This document shows positions 9,900 through 20,821 of a stretch of 64,000 bases of DNA, piece by piece. Location of the stretch: positions 90,726,783 to 90,790,782 of the forward strand of contig OZ020269.1 of the NCBI GenBank assembly GCA_963971225.1. Reading direction: 5' to 3'. The notes under the pieces were generated by a model. The model was not told the origin of the DNA and made no database searches. It saw only the letters and a list, made by a program, of their open reading frames with translations. The position numbers were made by a program, and so were the translations under genes. The stretch comes from Melieria omissa (lineage: Eukaryota > Arthropoda > Insecta > Diptera > Ulidiidae). The number at the start of each line of letters is the position of its first letter. Positions within the stretch are counted from its first letter, which is position 1.

Positions 9900-10784
9900 A
9901 CTTTTTTCGCAACAAAGTTGCTCGAGCAATAATAAAAATCTAAACTAAAAAGAAAAGCGGCAAAAAACAAAAAATTTGTTGAGACAAAAAAAACAACAAG
10001 TCACACAAGTGACAACCCGCCACGCCAAATTGAATTTCACACATTCCGTAATGGTTGCATGGCGCATTCGTTGCACCATTGCATCGCCCAAGAATGACCA
10101 ACAACAACGCTCCACAGTCCTTTCGCTGCAGACCGCCACTTGTCTGCCGGGTCTGCGTCCGCTGATGTTTTGAAAAGTAACAAAGTGACAAGCGGATATC
10201 TCATTTTCGTAATGTTTTTCCCTTCACTCGGTACGACTGCTTGTTCTTGTTTTCTTTTGATTTCAAGATTTTGACTACTTTCGTTGTGAACTTTTGGGCG
10301 CACTACAGTCGTCATTATTGATTTGTATGTACATTGAAAGGTGGAAAGTGCCAAAGAAGAATGTCAGTGGCTTTAATTTTTGGAGTGTAGGGTTTGTCTA
10401 TGTGTTGTAGGACCAAAGAGCCTTGAATGAGTTGCTTTTTTGAGTAGAGAGATGTCAATGTTCTAAGACAAGGAACAGCTTTCGTTTGGGGTGATTTCTG
10501 GCGGCAGTTTGTTGGAAAGACTGATGGAAAATTTGTACTCTAAGTAACAAACCTTTGTTGTAGAATTGAAAGTTATGGACTTAACCCTCTTTAAGAAAAG
10601 TTAAGAAGTTCGTATTGTCTTTGAGTGACTTTTTCTGGAATCGTTTAAATCCCATTGGTCCTTGAAGAAGTCACTTGAGTTCAACAAGCAGCCACAAAGA
10701 GTTCATCTCTTCCATGGATATTTTGTTTCTAATGATTTCATTCGTTTGACTTTCCAAGCGTTCTTTCACACTTAAGGACGTGGG
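9586..10784. other. Spacer with a CA microsatellite, no gene seen
   Basis: No supported frame or element. It contains the (CA)n run at 9851-9892 and otherwise ordinary A+T-rich sequence. Confidence 0.45.
9851..9892. repeat. (CA)n microsatellite
   Basis: An uninterrupted run of about 21 CA dinucleotides, followed by a short CAGACACAC tail. Confidence 0.97.
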
Positions 10785-10905
10785 TAGGATTGTCTGCACC
10801 AAGGCGAAGCCCACTAAGGGCACCAAGACCCATTGCAGATCGAGCAGTTGAACCAGACTGAGCTCCTTGCGAAGCCCAGTAGACTGTGAATAATTCTATG
10901 GAACA
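10785..10905 (-). pseudogene. Small LINE ORF2 C-terminal remnant
   Basis: The minus strand encodes a short HSLLGFARSSVWFN-type stretch. It aligns with LLSFARNSNWFN at 41.3 kb and FIKRSNWFASD at 18.2 kb, the last residues of ORF2 in the (AACCT)n-tailed LINEs. The plus-strand text CTTGCGAAGCCCAGTAGAC matches CTTGCGAAGCTTAGTAGAC near 41331. The tail is degraded. Confidence 0.5.
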
Positions 10906-10936
10906 GATCCGTCTGGTTCCTTTCTACTTGCTTTAT

Positions 10937-11112
10937 TGATTATTTTATTTTAATTTATTTTATTTTCTTTTATTTAATATTTTTTATTATATTTTATTTT
11001 ATTTTATTTTATTTTACTTTATTTTATTTTATTTTATTTTATTTTATTTTATTTTATTTTATTTTATTTTATTTTATTTTATTTTATTTTATTTTATTTT
11101 ATTTTATTTTAT
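10937..11112. repeat. (ATTTT)n pentanucleotide array
   Basis: About 175 bp, nearly pure after 10990. It is the reverse complement of the array at 9296-9585, so the two could pair across about 1.35 kb. Confidence 0.95.
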
Positions 11113-11979
11113 ATCATTTAAAACCTAATAAAAACATTTTCCTTTCGTTTTCTATTAATTTAAACAATTTAAAATCGTTTTTGTCGTACTTCTCCACCAT
11201 TCACTCATTGTTTCCTTCATCTTTACTTTTTCTATTTCTTTAAAATGCCCAAAGTATTCCCTACACAAACAACAAACTTTCCATCATCTGAAAAACCCAT
11301 TCGTCCGTTCGGTTTTACAGGTTACACTTTTATTTGTATTTCTTTATTTATTTGTTTTTATTTACACAATTTTTTGTCGCTTCCGTGGGTGTCAATGCAG
11401 CTGACAGTCGAAGCGTAATAACTCAATTTTTGCCATTGAACGATTTCGACTGCTCAGTTTCATTGCCGCACGGCAACAGTCAGAGACACGAGTTGCCATT
11501 GGCGATAACTTTTGCCGCTGTTACAGTGTAGCTGTGTGTGTTTTGATTTGATTTTTGCACAAAACTTCTCGCAAGTTAAAGAAAAACAATGTCAAATGAG
11601 AAAAACAATCGCTGTGCAAAGTGAAACTCGCCGGTTGGTTTGCCGCGGTTGAAGGTGATCGCGTTGAGCCGCAAAAGTGTAGAAGATTCGTTGTGTTGGT
11701 CTCTGGGTAGATTGCACTGGGTTTGTTTAACATTGTCAGACTATTAAGTTCTCAAGTTTTTGCTGTCATGGCATTTGCTGTGCTGTAGGTAAGGAAAGCA
11801 CTGACAAAAAATATGAGAAATTTCATGTCGAAACTCCAAGGGGGAAATATGAGTGAGTGGTTTTTGTTGGTCGCACTGTGTGGGAAAAAGTAAAATCTAT
11901 TCTTTTGCGAGTTGATTAACTCGTTTATGGCTTAGAATTTGACAAATAACGTCAATGTTGAGGTGTTAATTGAAAAACT
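11113..11979. other. Spacer, no gene seen
   Basis: A+T-rich with no frame or repeat that I can assign. Confidence 0.4.
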
Positions 11980-12943
11980 GCCTAAAAGTAGGCTACAAAA
12001 TCTGTTGTCTTTTAGTTAGAATTTCTGCATAACGTTATAAAGTTTTTATATCATTTTTGCTGTATACTTTTAGGCTTAAATTTAGTGAATTCAAATGTTT
12101 GCATTTTCTGCTAAAACTGAATGAATGAATGAATGATGAATGAATTGAATTAAATTTTTTTAATAAATAATAAAACATAGAGAAAACATAGAAAAATATT
12201 TCAAAATTACAAGAAAATTTATTATAATTTTTTATAGAAATTACAAAGGCAGAAGATATTTTTTTCCAAAAGAAATTAAGTTTTAAGAAAATAAAAAGAA
12301 ATGAAAGAAAATGAATATAAGGTCTTCTGAATTCTCTAAAGGTGAGAGATCTTTCTTAATTTAACTCAGAACTCATCTCAGTTTCATGTCTTGATTTCTC
12401 AATTTCCAAATATGAACTAAAAATTGCACCTAATTCCTAATACAAATACTTTTTTATATGAGTTCAATTTAAGTTTATTTATTTATTTATTAATTTATTA
12501 ATTTATTTATTTACTTATTTATTTATTTATGTATTTATTTATTTATTTATTTATTCATTTATTTATTTATTTATTTGTGTGAAGATATTTAAAAGTCTCA
12601 GTTTAGCTTTAAAGCCTAAAAGTAGGCAACGAGTACTTCAGATCTCTAAAAATAACTGGAAATCATTCTTTATGTCATGTAATACTTAATTTTTCGAAGT
12701 AAATTTTTGGTCTGTACTTAGTTGTATACTTTCTCTTAGCTCTGCATTGAAGTATACTTTTAGGCTCAAATACAAAAATTACAATAAATTGTATATCAAA
12801 GAATATTTCTCATTCCAACATTAAGAAACGAACTCTGAAACAGCTTTAAACCATTTTTGATTCATTCAAAAAGCTAAAATTTCTACCGTTATTCCATTTC
12901 CGTTATATCTTCAACTTACAAACCCTTATAGCACACTTTTAGG
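11980..12943. repeat. Cluster of a GCCTAAAAGTAGGC dyad motif
   Basis: The ten-base core CCTAAAAGTA or its complement occurs at 11981, 12065 (minus), 12615, 12755 (minus) and, with one change, near 12935 (minus). At 11980 and 12614 it sits in a perfect dyad, GCCTA-AAAG-TAGGC. Surrounding sequence is poorly conserved. Five copies in 1 kb exceeds chance for a ten-mer. Function unknown. Confidence 0.6.
12474..12580. repeat. (ATTT)n tetranucleotide array
   Basis: About 105 bp of TTTA repeats with scattered substitutions, lying inside the dyad-motif cluster. Confidence 0.9.
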
Positions 12944-14581
12944 CTCTACCGTAAAGATCAAACATCCAACATTCATAAAATGTTTTAATATTTCCTTCGT
13001 AATTTCATTTTTCTCTCCAGTCATTGAATAATTATGAGCCTCTTTCAAGTCAATAAATAATTTTCTCTCAAGTGTTAAATCATATTTGAGAATTAATGCA
13101 AGTAATTGCTATATTTTCAAGCGAAAATGTTCACCATCAATCAGTGTTTTATCCGGAACTTGCGCCAATTTATTGTCAAAGCAACAGAAAAAAAAAACAC
13201 AAGCAAAATGAATTTTGTTCGCTGCACCTTTGGCAGCTTTTCATTTCATTTATTTCTCATTAATCTAAATATTAACTTTGCCCAAATGTACTTTGTGCGC
13301 GGCCAAAACACTTCAATCCATTCAGGGCGCTTCTTCAGCGCCAGCCACGACGACGACGACGACAACGAACGTACGACAGCGAAAATGAGAAAAACGAAAA
13401 AAATGAAATGAGAAGAAAAAAACGAAAGCGAGAAAACGCTTATCGATTAGCGCCGTTTTATCTTTCATCATTTTTCGTCTGCTTCGATGGCGTTAAATAT
13501 TTTTTTGTTTTAAAATTTATTTCTGCCTCTTCAATCTTGCGCTGCTCGCCAGCTGGTCGCACCACGAGAGTCGGCAACGTGCGGCGCCAAGTGGCATTAA
13601 TCAATCATGAAATTTTTGTGCGCTTCCAGCATGAGCAACGTATCTGTGTGTGTGTGTGGGAGTGTGGCAAATTCCTCATCAAGTCCTGCAGCAAGTGCAG
13701 CACACTGCCAGCAACAACAACAAATGCCAGTTTACACACACAGACTTGAGCGAGAAACTGAAATTTTAGTGGCAAAGTTTGCGCGTTTATTTTTTCGGTC
13801 GAAAATTCTTAAAATCTTGCAGTGCAATTTTTGCAGCGCAGAGCAGCGTAGTGCAGTGCAGTAGACGCAATCGTAGCGGGTTTAGGTTGGTGCTGGGTTA
13901 ATACTAAACTTGGCAACTGAAGTATTAATTAAAAATTTTCTATAAAGTTTTAATAATGCAACGCGTGCTATTGTTGGTGGCGCCGCAAGTAGCGAAGGGG
14001 CGAGCAGCGAGCGACGCCAGATTGAGTTCTTAACGAGCGCGCAATGTACTCGAGAAGCAGCAGCAGCAGCAGCAGCAGCGGCAGCAATTGTTGCTGATGA
14101 CTTTCAGTGCGCAGCGGAAAGCGTTAAGCTTTATGTAAGAAAAATGGTATACAAAAAAAACAACAACAAAAACATCGTTTGTGTAATAGAATTTACAGTT
14201 CAAATACTGATGTTTACTGAGTGCATTGCTGATAGAAAAATTTAAAAAGTTAAAGTTTTCTGCTTAGAAAAAGTAAATAAAGTTGATTTTTGTTTTAATG
14301 AATGAGATTCTTCATTATCTGTTTTAAGTTTACAACAAAAATATTTAATGAGTATATGTTTTCATATAACTATGTAATTTTGTAGTTGTAGTTTTATATC
14401 ACAATGAAAGAAATAAAGAAGAAAAAAGTATATTTTGTAATAAAATTTCATTAAATGAATTTGAACGCCATTAATTAAATAATTAATTAATTATAATAAT
14501 TTATAAAATTCTATTAAGAAATATTCTTTTTTTGTAAAATGTTATTACACAACATGCTTTTTGCTACAATTTCTTAAAAAG
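12944..14581. other. Non-coding DNA left of the mariner, no gene seen
   Basis: Short GAC (13338-13360) and GCA runs and a GC-richer stretch around 13530-14110 are visible, but no frame with recognisable similarity. Confidence 0.4.
14056..14086. repeat. (GCA)n opa-like trinucleotide run
   Basis: About ten GCA units with one GGC interruption. No coding frame around it is supported. Confidence 0.9.
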
Positions 14582-14583
14582 TA

Positions 14584-14613
14584 TCAGGTGTACAACTTTG
14601 CTTCCGCCGTTTT
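14584..14613 (+). repeat. Left terminal inverted repeat of mariner
   Basis: Begins TCAGGTGTACAACTTTGCTT and is preceded by TA. It pairs with 17368-17397 except at one position (ACAAC against AGAAC). Confidence 0.92.
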
Positions 14614-14660
14614 CCGATAGGTGGCTGTACCGGCTGAGGCTGGTTGAAATACATAGATGG

Positions 14661-14673
14661 TAATGCCTTTAAA
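14661..14673. repeat. Left target-site duplication of LINE copy B
   Basis: TAATGCCTTTAAA, repeated exactly at 16724-16736. A further TGCCTTT (14674-14680) sits between it and the LINE sequence and echoes the duplication, probably extra bases added at the 5' junction. Confidence 0.9.
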
Positions 14674-16723
14674 TGCCTTTGCCCTGGTCAGCAAAATCGA
14701 AAAATCCCTTGACGAGAAAGAAATCTGTTTAGTAGGTTTCCTAGACATAGAGGGGGCTTTCAACAACACCACCTATGAAGCTATAGGATCTGCTTTAGAG
14801 GTATTTCAAGTGCCGACTGCACTTATAAGGTGGATCTCCACGATGCTCAAAAGCAGACTAATACAGTCCGACTTAAATGGCATCAAGATCCTAGCCAGAA
14901 CGGTCCGGGGCTGTCCCCAGGGGGGCGTACTATCTCCTCTACTCTGGTCCATGGTCATTAACGGATTAATCCGCATCCTCTCGGATCGAGGCTATGACGT
15001 TATTGCCTATGCTGATGACCTGGTTATTGCGGTTAGAGGCAAAGACGGGCAGACCGTCTCTGATCTACTACAGGGTGCAATAAAAATTGTAGAGAACTGG
15101 TGCGCCCAGCAGAATCTATCGGTAAACCCTGATAAGACAATCTTCGTACCGTTCACACTCAAAAGGAAATATGACCTGAGACCGATAAAGGTTTTTGGCA
15201 AAGATGTAGGCTTCGTAAAAGAAGCCAAATACCTTGGGGTAACTCTAGACAGTAAATTGAACTGGAAACCTCACATGAATCGTACTATTCAGAAGGCGGG
15301 CAACGCTCTCTGGACTTGTAAACGAATCTGTGGCAAAAACTGGGGAACGAAACCGATATGGCTTCAAAAAATCTACACCCTAGTCATCCTCCCCATTATC
15401 ACCTATGGGGCGATAGTATGGTGGAAAAAAACCACAGAGAAAACGACTGCGAACAGACTGGAACGGTTGCAAAGAGTAATTAACTCCTGCATCACTGGCT
15501 GCCTTCGCACGACGCCAACAGCTGCCCTCAATGTACTATTGGGAGTTTTGCCGTTGGACCTAACCGTACAAATGAATGCGGTCATTAGTATACATAGACT
15601 GATGCATAGTGGATTCATACCACAGGATCTACATGCAAGCGGTCACCGCTCCATTGTTAAAGAACGGAGGCGAGACGGAAGCTTTTGGTTGCCTCTTGAC
15701 TCAATGCCTCCGCGACACATCTTTGACAGGAAATATAAGACACATATTCCTAACAGAATAGACTGGGACAATTCAAAAATCAGTCTTACCTGTGATGACA
15801 TTATCTGGTACACTGATGGATCCAAGACTGGAGAAGGCACAGGATCTGGGATATATAGTTCCAGTACCCAAATGTCAGTCAGCCTTGGTAGTTTGGCAAC
15901 CGTCTTCCAAGCGGAAGTCTGTGCTATCAATCAGTGTGCCAGAGAAATTCTAAACCTTCACCCTCATCGGAAAAGGATTATCATAATGTCAGACAGCCAG
16001 GCCGCAATAAGAGCCTTGCACGTGTCGACATTTACCTCTAAGTTGGTATGGGAGACAGCTAATCTTCTCCAACAACTATCAACAGGAAATCGAGTAATAG
16101 TACACTGGATTCCAGCACATTGCGGCTATGACGGTAATGAGGATGCAGACAGATTGGCAAGGGAGGGAGCTGGAAAGCGACCATTTGGACCCGAACCGAT
16201 CTTAGGTGTCAGCAAATCTCATTACAAAGGTTGTATTAAGCAAGAATACTTGATCAAAGCAAATGCAAGATGGTCAAAATCAATTGGTATGGAATGTACC
16301 AAAGCCTTTTTCCCGCGATACTCAAGCAGAAATGCAAAGTTTCTCCTACGCTTGAGCAGACCGGAACTAAAACTCATGACAGGAGTAATCAGCGGACACT
16401 GTCTGCTAAACAAACATAAGACCCGTCTGAAATTAACAGACAGTGAAATATGTAGATTTTGCATGGAGGATGACGAGACTTCCATACACCTGATAACTGA
16501 ATGCCCGGCCTTAGTCCATGCAAGAAAGCAGGCACTAGGCAAGGAAATATTACAGACTACTCATCTGTCTGAAATTGATCTCGCAAGAATTAAAATGTTC
16601 TTTGAGAAAATAGGAGGAAATAGTCTCTTCCAGTACTGAACTCGGGCAAGGCACAATAGTTCAAAATGAACGCAGTGCCATAGACAGCCAATGTCTAGCC
16701 CCAATCAATCTTAATCTTAATCT
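14674..16723 (+). mobile_element. LOA/I-like LINE copy B, 5' truncated
   Basis: Same family as copy A. Homology starts at the position of copy A residue about 554 and runs through the stop, 3' UTR and an (AATCTT)n tail. A perfect 13-bp duplication flanks it. It landed in the 5' leader of the mariner, so the mariner was there first. Confidence 0.93.
14681..16639 (+). CDS. LINE ORF2, partial (reverse transcriptase core to C-terminus)
   Basis: This open frame of about 652 codons lacks the endonuclease and the N-terminal part of the reverse transcriptase. It keeps FLDIEGAF, YADD, the RNase H residues (TDGS, the E of FQAEV, SDSQA, GNEDAD) and the C-terminal cysteine-histidine motif. By eye about 26 residues differ from the same part of copy A, near 96% identity, and there are no stops. 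The frame has no start of its own and opens in mariner leader sequence, so it is a dead-on-arrival copy. The absence of stops suggests a recent insertion, not constraint. Confidence 0.9.
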   Translation, partial: ALVSKIEKSLDEKEICLVGFLDIEGAFNNTTYEAIGSALEVFQVPTALIRWISTMLKSRLIQSDLNGIKILARTVRGCPQGGVLSPLLWSMVINGLIRILSDRGYDVIAYADDLVIAVRGKDGQTVSDLLQGAIKIVENWCAQQNLSVNPDKTIFVPFTLKRKYDLRPIKVFGKDVGFVKEAKYLGVTLDSKLNWKPHMNRTIQKAGNALWTCKRICGKNWGTKPIWLQKIYTLVILPIITYGAIVWWKKTTEKTTANRLERLQRVINSCITGCLRTTPTAALNVLLGVLPLDLTVQMNAVISIHRLMHSGFIPQDLHASGHRSIVKERRRDGSFWLPLDSMPPRHIFDRKYKTHIPNRIDWDNSKISLTCDDIIWYTDGSKTGEGTGSGIYSSSTQMSVSLGSLATVFQAEVCAINQCAREILNLHPHRKRIIIMSDSQAAIRALHVSTFTSKLVWETANLLQQLSTGNRVIVHWIPAHCGYDGNEDADRLAREGAGKRPFGPEPILGVSKSHYKGCIKQEYLIKANARWSKSIGMECTKAFFPRYSSRNAKFLLRLSRPELKLMTGVISGHCLLNKHKTRLKLTDSEICRFCMEDDETSIHLITECPALVHARKQALGKEILQTTHLSEIDLARIKMFFEKIGGNSLFQY

Positions 16724-16736
16724 TAATGCCTTTAAA
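16724..16736. repeat. Right target-site duplication of LINE copy B
   Basis: Exact copy of 14661-14673, after the (AATCTT)n tail. Confidence 0.9.
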
Positions 16737-16818
16737 GTGAGTGTGGACAGTGCCTAACGAATAGTCATCGCCGTTTCAGTGACAGTTGTTCTTGTTTTCG
16801 TATTATTCACGCTCGAAA

Positions 16819-17321
16819 ATGTCCGTTTATGTGCCCAATTCTCGAAATTTGCGGGAAGTTTTACTTTTCTGTTACAATTCGAAAAAAAATGCAGCTGAAG
16901 CGCATCGAATGCTCTCAGAAACTTACGGTGATGCTGCTCTGAGTGAAAGAACGTGTCGGGAGTGGTTTCAACGTTTTAAAAATGGTGATTTCGTGGTGAG
17001 TGAAAATGGTGAGTCATCCTCCAACACGACAATGCTCGGCCTCACGTCGCAAAAGTGGTCAAAAAGTACCTGGAAACGCTGAAATGGGAAGTCTTGCCCC
17101 ACCCGCCGTATTCCCCAGATGTCGCCCCTTCTGACTTCCACCTATTCCGTTCGATGGCACACGGCCTGGCAGATCAACATTTTCAATCCTTCGAAGAATT
17201 GGAAAAATGGATTGCTTCATGGATAGCGTCAAAAGAGGACTCCTTTTTTCGAGCCGGGATCCGAAAATTGCCGGAAAGATGGGAGAAAGTTGTCGCTAGC
17301 GACGGACAATACTTTGAATAA
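16819..17321 (+). pseudogene. mariner transposase, internally deleted
   Basis: The ATG at 16819 begins an N-terminal helix-turn-helix region with VPN, a KKNAAEAHRML-type block and a CREWFQRFKNGDF block. At about 17015 the frame jumps to the C-terminal catalytic part, read in another frame: HDNARPHVA, then SPDVAPSDFHLF, ending KLPERWEKVVASDGQYFE. From the aspartate of HDNA to that of SDF there are 34 residues, which is the DD34D spacing of mariner. The first catalytic aspartate and the middle third are deleted, and the junction shifts the frame, so no active transposase can be made. The C-terminus and N-terminal motif place it near the mauritiana subfamily. Confidence 0.9.
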
Positions 17322-17367
17322 TACATCTGTAAGCACTTTTTCGCAATAAAGCTTTTAATTTTGGAAA

Positions 17368-17397
17368 AAAACGGCGGAAGCAAAGTTCTACACCTGA
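17368..17397 (-). repeat. Right terminal inverted repeat of mariner
   Basis: Complement of 14584-14613 with one mismatch, followed by TA at 17398-17399. Confidence 0.92.
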
Positions 17398-17399
17398 TA

Positions 17400-18080
17400 T
17401 ATCAAGAACATTAAATCAAAATCCTCAAATATTTTAAAAACCGTTAAAAAATTTCTATAACAACTCAGATACAATCCACTTTTAACGAACTGCACTGTGT
17501 GGAAGTTTTTTGCAAAAACCTTTGACTATAAAGAAATTATAAGGTTTTCAAATTTATGTTCTGCAAAATTTCATAAAATTTGTAAATGGAAAAATTAAAT
17601 TAATTATTTATTTTAAATTTTTATATTTTTTATAAAATTCCCAACTAGTAACTAAGTACTTGTAGGTTAGTTTAGCTTTAACTGGCTGACTCTAAGAGCT
17701 CGCATAGACTCCTTTCGAGCTAAGCGTTACCAGATTGAATTGCTTAACTTTAAGAGTTAACATTAAGAGTTATATGCAAAGACTGAGTTTAACTTTACAT
17801 AAGCTACATTTAGTCTGTAGTTAAAATTAACCATACAGATCCTAACACAAACGATTAACACTCATATCGTTGCTTAATATCCTTAAACCCAACGAAACTA
17901 TTAATATACGAGTCCTTGTAAAGAACCTTAGTAGGGAACTTCCCTTATTTTGGACGCCCAGTCCCTCAATTAGCGAAGTAGCTAAGTGAGCCAGGGGATG
18001 GTTTTGTAAAAGACGAATCTTGAAGAGAAAAAGTTTCACAGTTCTTCTGAGACTCCGCTCTTTGCTCTTTTTGCAGAGGT
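17400..18080. other. Spacer, no gene seen
   Basis: A+T-rich sequence between the mariner and a LINE 3' end. A 65-codon minus-strand frame at 17842-18039 has no similarity I recognise. Confidence 0.4.
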
Positions 18081-18088
18081 CACTGTTA

Positions 18089-18357
18089 GGTTAGGTTAGG
18101 TAGGGAAGGGTGTGTGCGTCCCAAAGGCAGCACTTCCACTCGCAGGCCAAAATGACCCATTGTGAATCCCTTCTTAGAAGATTCTGGAGCTAGCCAGTGG
18201 CTCTCAGTCCGAGGCAAACCAATTCGACCTCTTGATGAAGGAGAGTAGATCCGAAATTTCAACTATTACTGCGCAGACCAGGTCTGCCAGGAACATTGAC
18301 CCCAAGATACGAGATGTCACTGTCGATGATGCCCAACCTGTGAGGACTTCACCAGAA
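18089..18357 (-). mobile_element. LINE 3' end with (AACCT)n tail, minus strand
   Basis: Flanked by CACTGTTA (18081-18088) and CACTGTAA (18358-18365), a likely duplication with one change. On the minus strand a C-terminal stretch DLLSFIKRSNWFASD and a stop are followed by GGATTCACAATGGG and then by (AACCT)n. It is severely 5' truncated. It belongs to the same tail family as 5.4, 31.1, 41.2, 41.8 and 42.6 kb. Confidence 0.75.
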
Positions 18358-18479
18358 CACTGTAACTACGTTTAACTACAAGTAAATTTTCTCATTAAAT
18401 ATTTTAATGAAAGGATGCAGAATCCGGTGATGACATTTTTAATTGATCCTTTGTGAAGCTTCTCAAATATCGTTTTGAG

Positions 18480-19900
18480 AAGCGAGAAAGAGAGACCCAT
18501 AAAACCCATAAAAATTACAGATTATGAATGAAAATGTATATACAAAAATTAGAGGTCCTCAAGATTTGTGTAAGAAAATAATCTTTGTAAATCTTGATTA
18601 TGGTTTCCCAAACTAAGCCTTTTTGGAAAAGTTGCTGCTTTATTTCAATTTGATCTAATTTTAACTAATTAACTTCTGTTTTTGTAAAAGATAGAGTAAG
18701 TTCGGGTAATGTGATATGGTCGGATAATGTGATAAAGTGGCTTATTTCACAAGTGCCTTATTTGACCTTTTTCAAAATTAACCTTTTTAAAACATCATAC
18801 CTGCATGATTTTGGATGTGTCTGTTTGTTTTATTGTAAAAAAAATTCCAGGGCTCACCCCAAAAAATAGAGATATTGAATTTAGAAAAATTAGAGATCAT
18901 CAGGATTGAAGAAGAAAAAGAAAATAATCTTCGTACATTTTGAGTATAGCTTTTCAAAGCTAAATTCTTTTCACAAATGTTGCTAAAAATACACTAAATA
19001 CTAAATACTAAAAATACGATTTAAACTTTTCATCAATTTTTTTTAACACTTATTATGAAAACTTGTCACTTGGTGTAAAAATTTCAGATTGGGTTGTTTT
19101 GCAAATTCCAGGACTCTTTTGTAGAGCTTTACAAAAAGTCGAGTCGTTAGACGCCAGAAAATTAGAGATAATGAATCAAAGTGTTCTAGGAAACTGATCT
19201 CCGTAAAATTTTAGTATAGTTTTGCCAAAAGTTCAACTTTTCCCAAATGTTCTCTTGTAGAAATTTTCAACAATTTGTGGCGTTTAGATAAAAAAAAATT
19301 AGAGACAATGATTCAAATTGTTCTAGGAAACTGATCTCCGTATAACTTCAGAATAGATTTCCCAAAAGTTAAATTTTTCCCAAATGTTCTTTTGAAGAAC
19401 TTTTTAAAAATTCGTGTCGTTTAGATCCATAAAAATTTGAGATAATGAATTAAAATGTTCCTTAAAAAAAAAATTGATTTCTAGGTATTTTATTTTGTAA
19501 TTTCCCATCAAGTTTTGTGGAGCAATTGAAGTAATTTTTACTCGTAAGTAGTGTTTTGGGAGACTTCAAGAAAAATTTCGTTTGGACCCACAAAAATTGG
19601 AAAAGCTAATTTAAAATTGTCTAGAAGATGCATAATCTTCGTAGAATTTTAATAGTATTTCCAAAAAGTTAAGCTTTTGCGAAAAGTTCCTGAAAAATTA
19701 AAATTTGTATCAAACTTTTTCATTACAACTTTGTGACCTTACTTTGTAATTTCCCATTAAATATTATTGTGAAGCACTTCCAACAATTTTACGTGGATCT
19801 TTCGAGCACCTTTCACAAAAGGGAGTCTGAACGACTCAAACAAATTAGAAATAATGATCATATTCTGAGAAAATAATTTTCCAAAAATTTTAGCATAAAT
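18480..19900. repeat. Degenerate tandem array 1
   Basis: A unit of roughly 130-300 bp recurs at about 18538, 18890, 19157, 19291, 19424, 19592 and 19833. Each begins with an AAAATTAGAGATAATGA-like box, then a GATCTCCGTA or AATCTTCGTA box, then TTTTAGTATAG and a CCAAAAGTTAA-type box. The closest pair is 19157 and 19291. Spacers differ widely. No coding potential. Confidence 0.75.
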
Positions 19901-20821
19901 TCTCTGCATTGAGCATGCAATATGCCAATATGAGATTACCTTATTTTTTATTGTAACATGCTTGTTTTAGTATTTAGTATTTAGAATAAAATATTACGAA
20001 GGAAAGTGTCATTCGTGCAGAATTCGTAAAATTGTTGGTAGCTAAAACATTATTTATTTTTTTGGGCTATAGTGGAAAATTCTTTCTTTTTCTTTAGTTG
20101 ACTAATGCCACCAACTCTGTATCAATGCTTTCTTGTTAGGTTAGTGCTCAATACATTTTCTAGTTGATTTCTTTTTAGGTTAGCGCCGACTGCAATTTCT
20201 AAATAGAATCGACATGTAAAAAACTGGTCGCGCATTGCTGACTACTTATTAGGTTAGCGCTGACTGTAATTTATAAATGTTAGGTAACAAGTTTCTCACT
20301 GATTGCTGACTACTTCTTAGGTTAGCGCGGACTGCAACTATTAAAAGTTAAAAAACATCTGAAGGTAAAAAGGGCTCACTGGTTCCTGACTACTTATTAA
20401 GTTAGCGCTGACTGCAATTTCTAAATAAAATCGGCATATAAAACATCGGTCACTGATTGGTGAATACTTATTAAGTTAGCGCTGACTACAATTCCTAAAC
20501 GTTAAAATATATCTGAAGGTAAAAAAGTGCTCATTAATTGGTCACTACATATTATGTTAGCGCTGACTGCAATTGCTTTTTAGAAAACTGTAGCTGCTAA
20601 GCCAATTTTTCGTTCAACATTTCTTAGATTAGCTCTAACTGAAATTTGTAACAATTAAATGGTAACTGCTTGTCCAAAATCTGCTGACCACTTATTGAGT
20701 CAATGCTGACTGAAACTGATTACTTATTAGGTTAACGCTGACACTTATTTACACTAAGAATTAATGTAATCATTAAACTTAATTTCTAATATGACTGTAT
20801 AGTAGATGGCTATAATTTCTA

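Larger units (their letters stand above)
14584..17397 (+). mobile_element. Internally deleted mauritiana-type mariner, split by a LINE
   Basis: Inverted terminal repeats lie at 14584-14613 and 17368-17397 with one difference in about 30 bases, and TA flanks both ends as mariner integration requires. Without the LINE insertion (14674-16723 plus one TSD copy) the element is about 750 bp, against about 1.3 kb for a full mariner, so about 0.5 kb is missing. The deletion lies inside the transposase gene. The N-terminal and C-terminal blocks resemble the mauritiana subfamily. This copy cannot move by itself but keeps both ends needed for mobilisation in trans. Confidence 0.9.
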
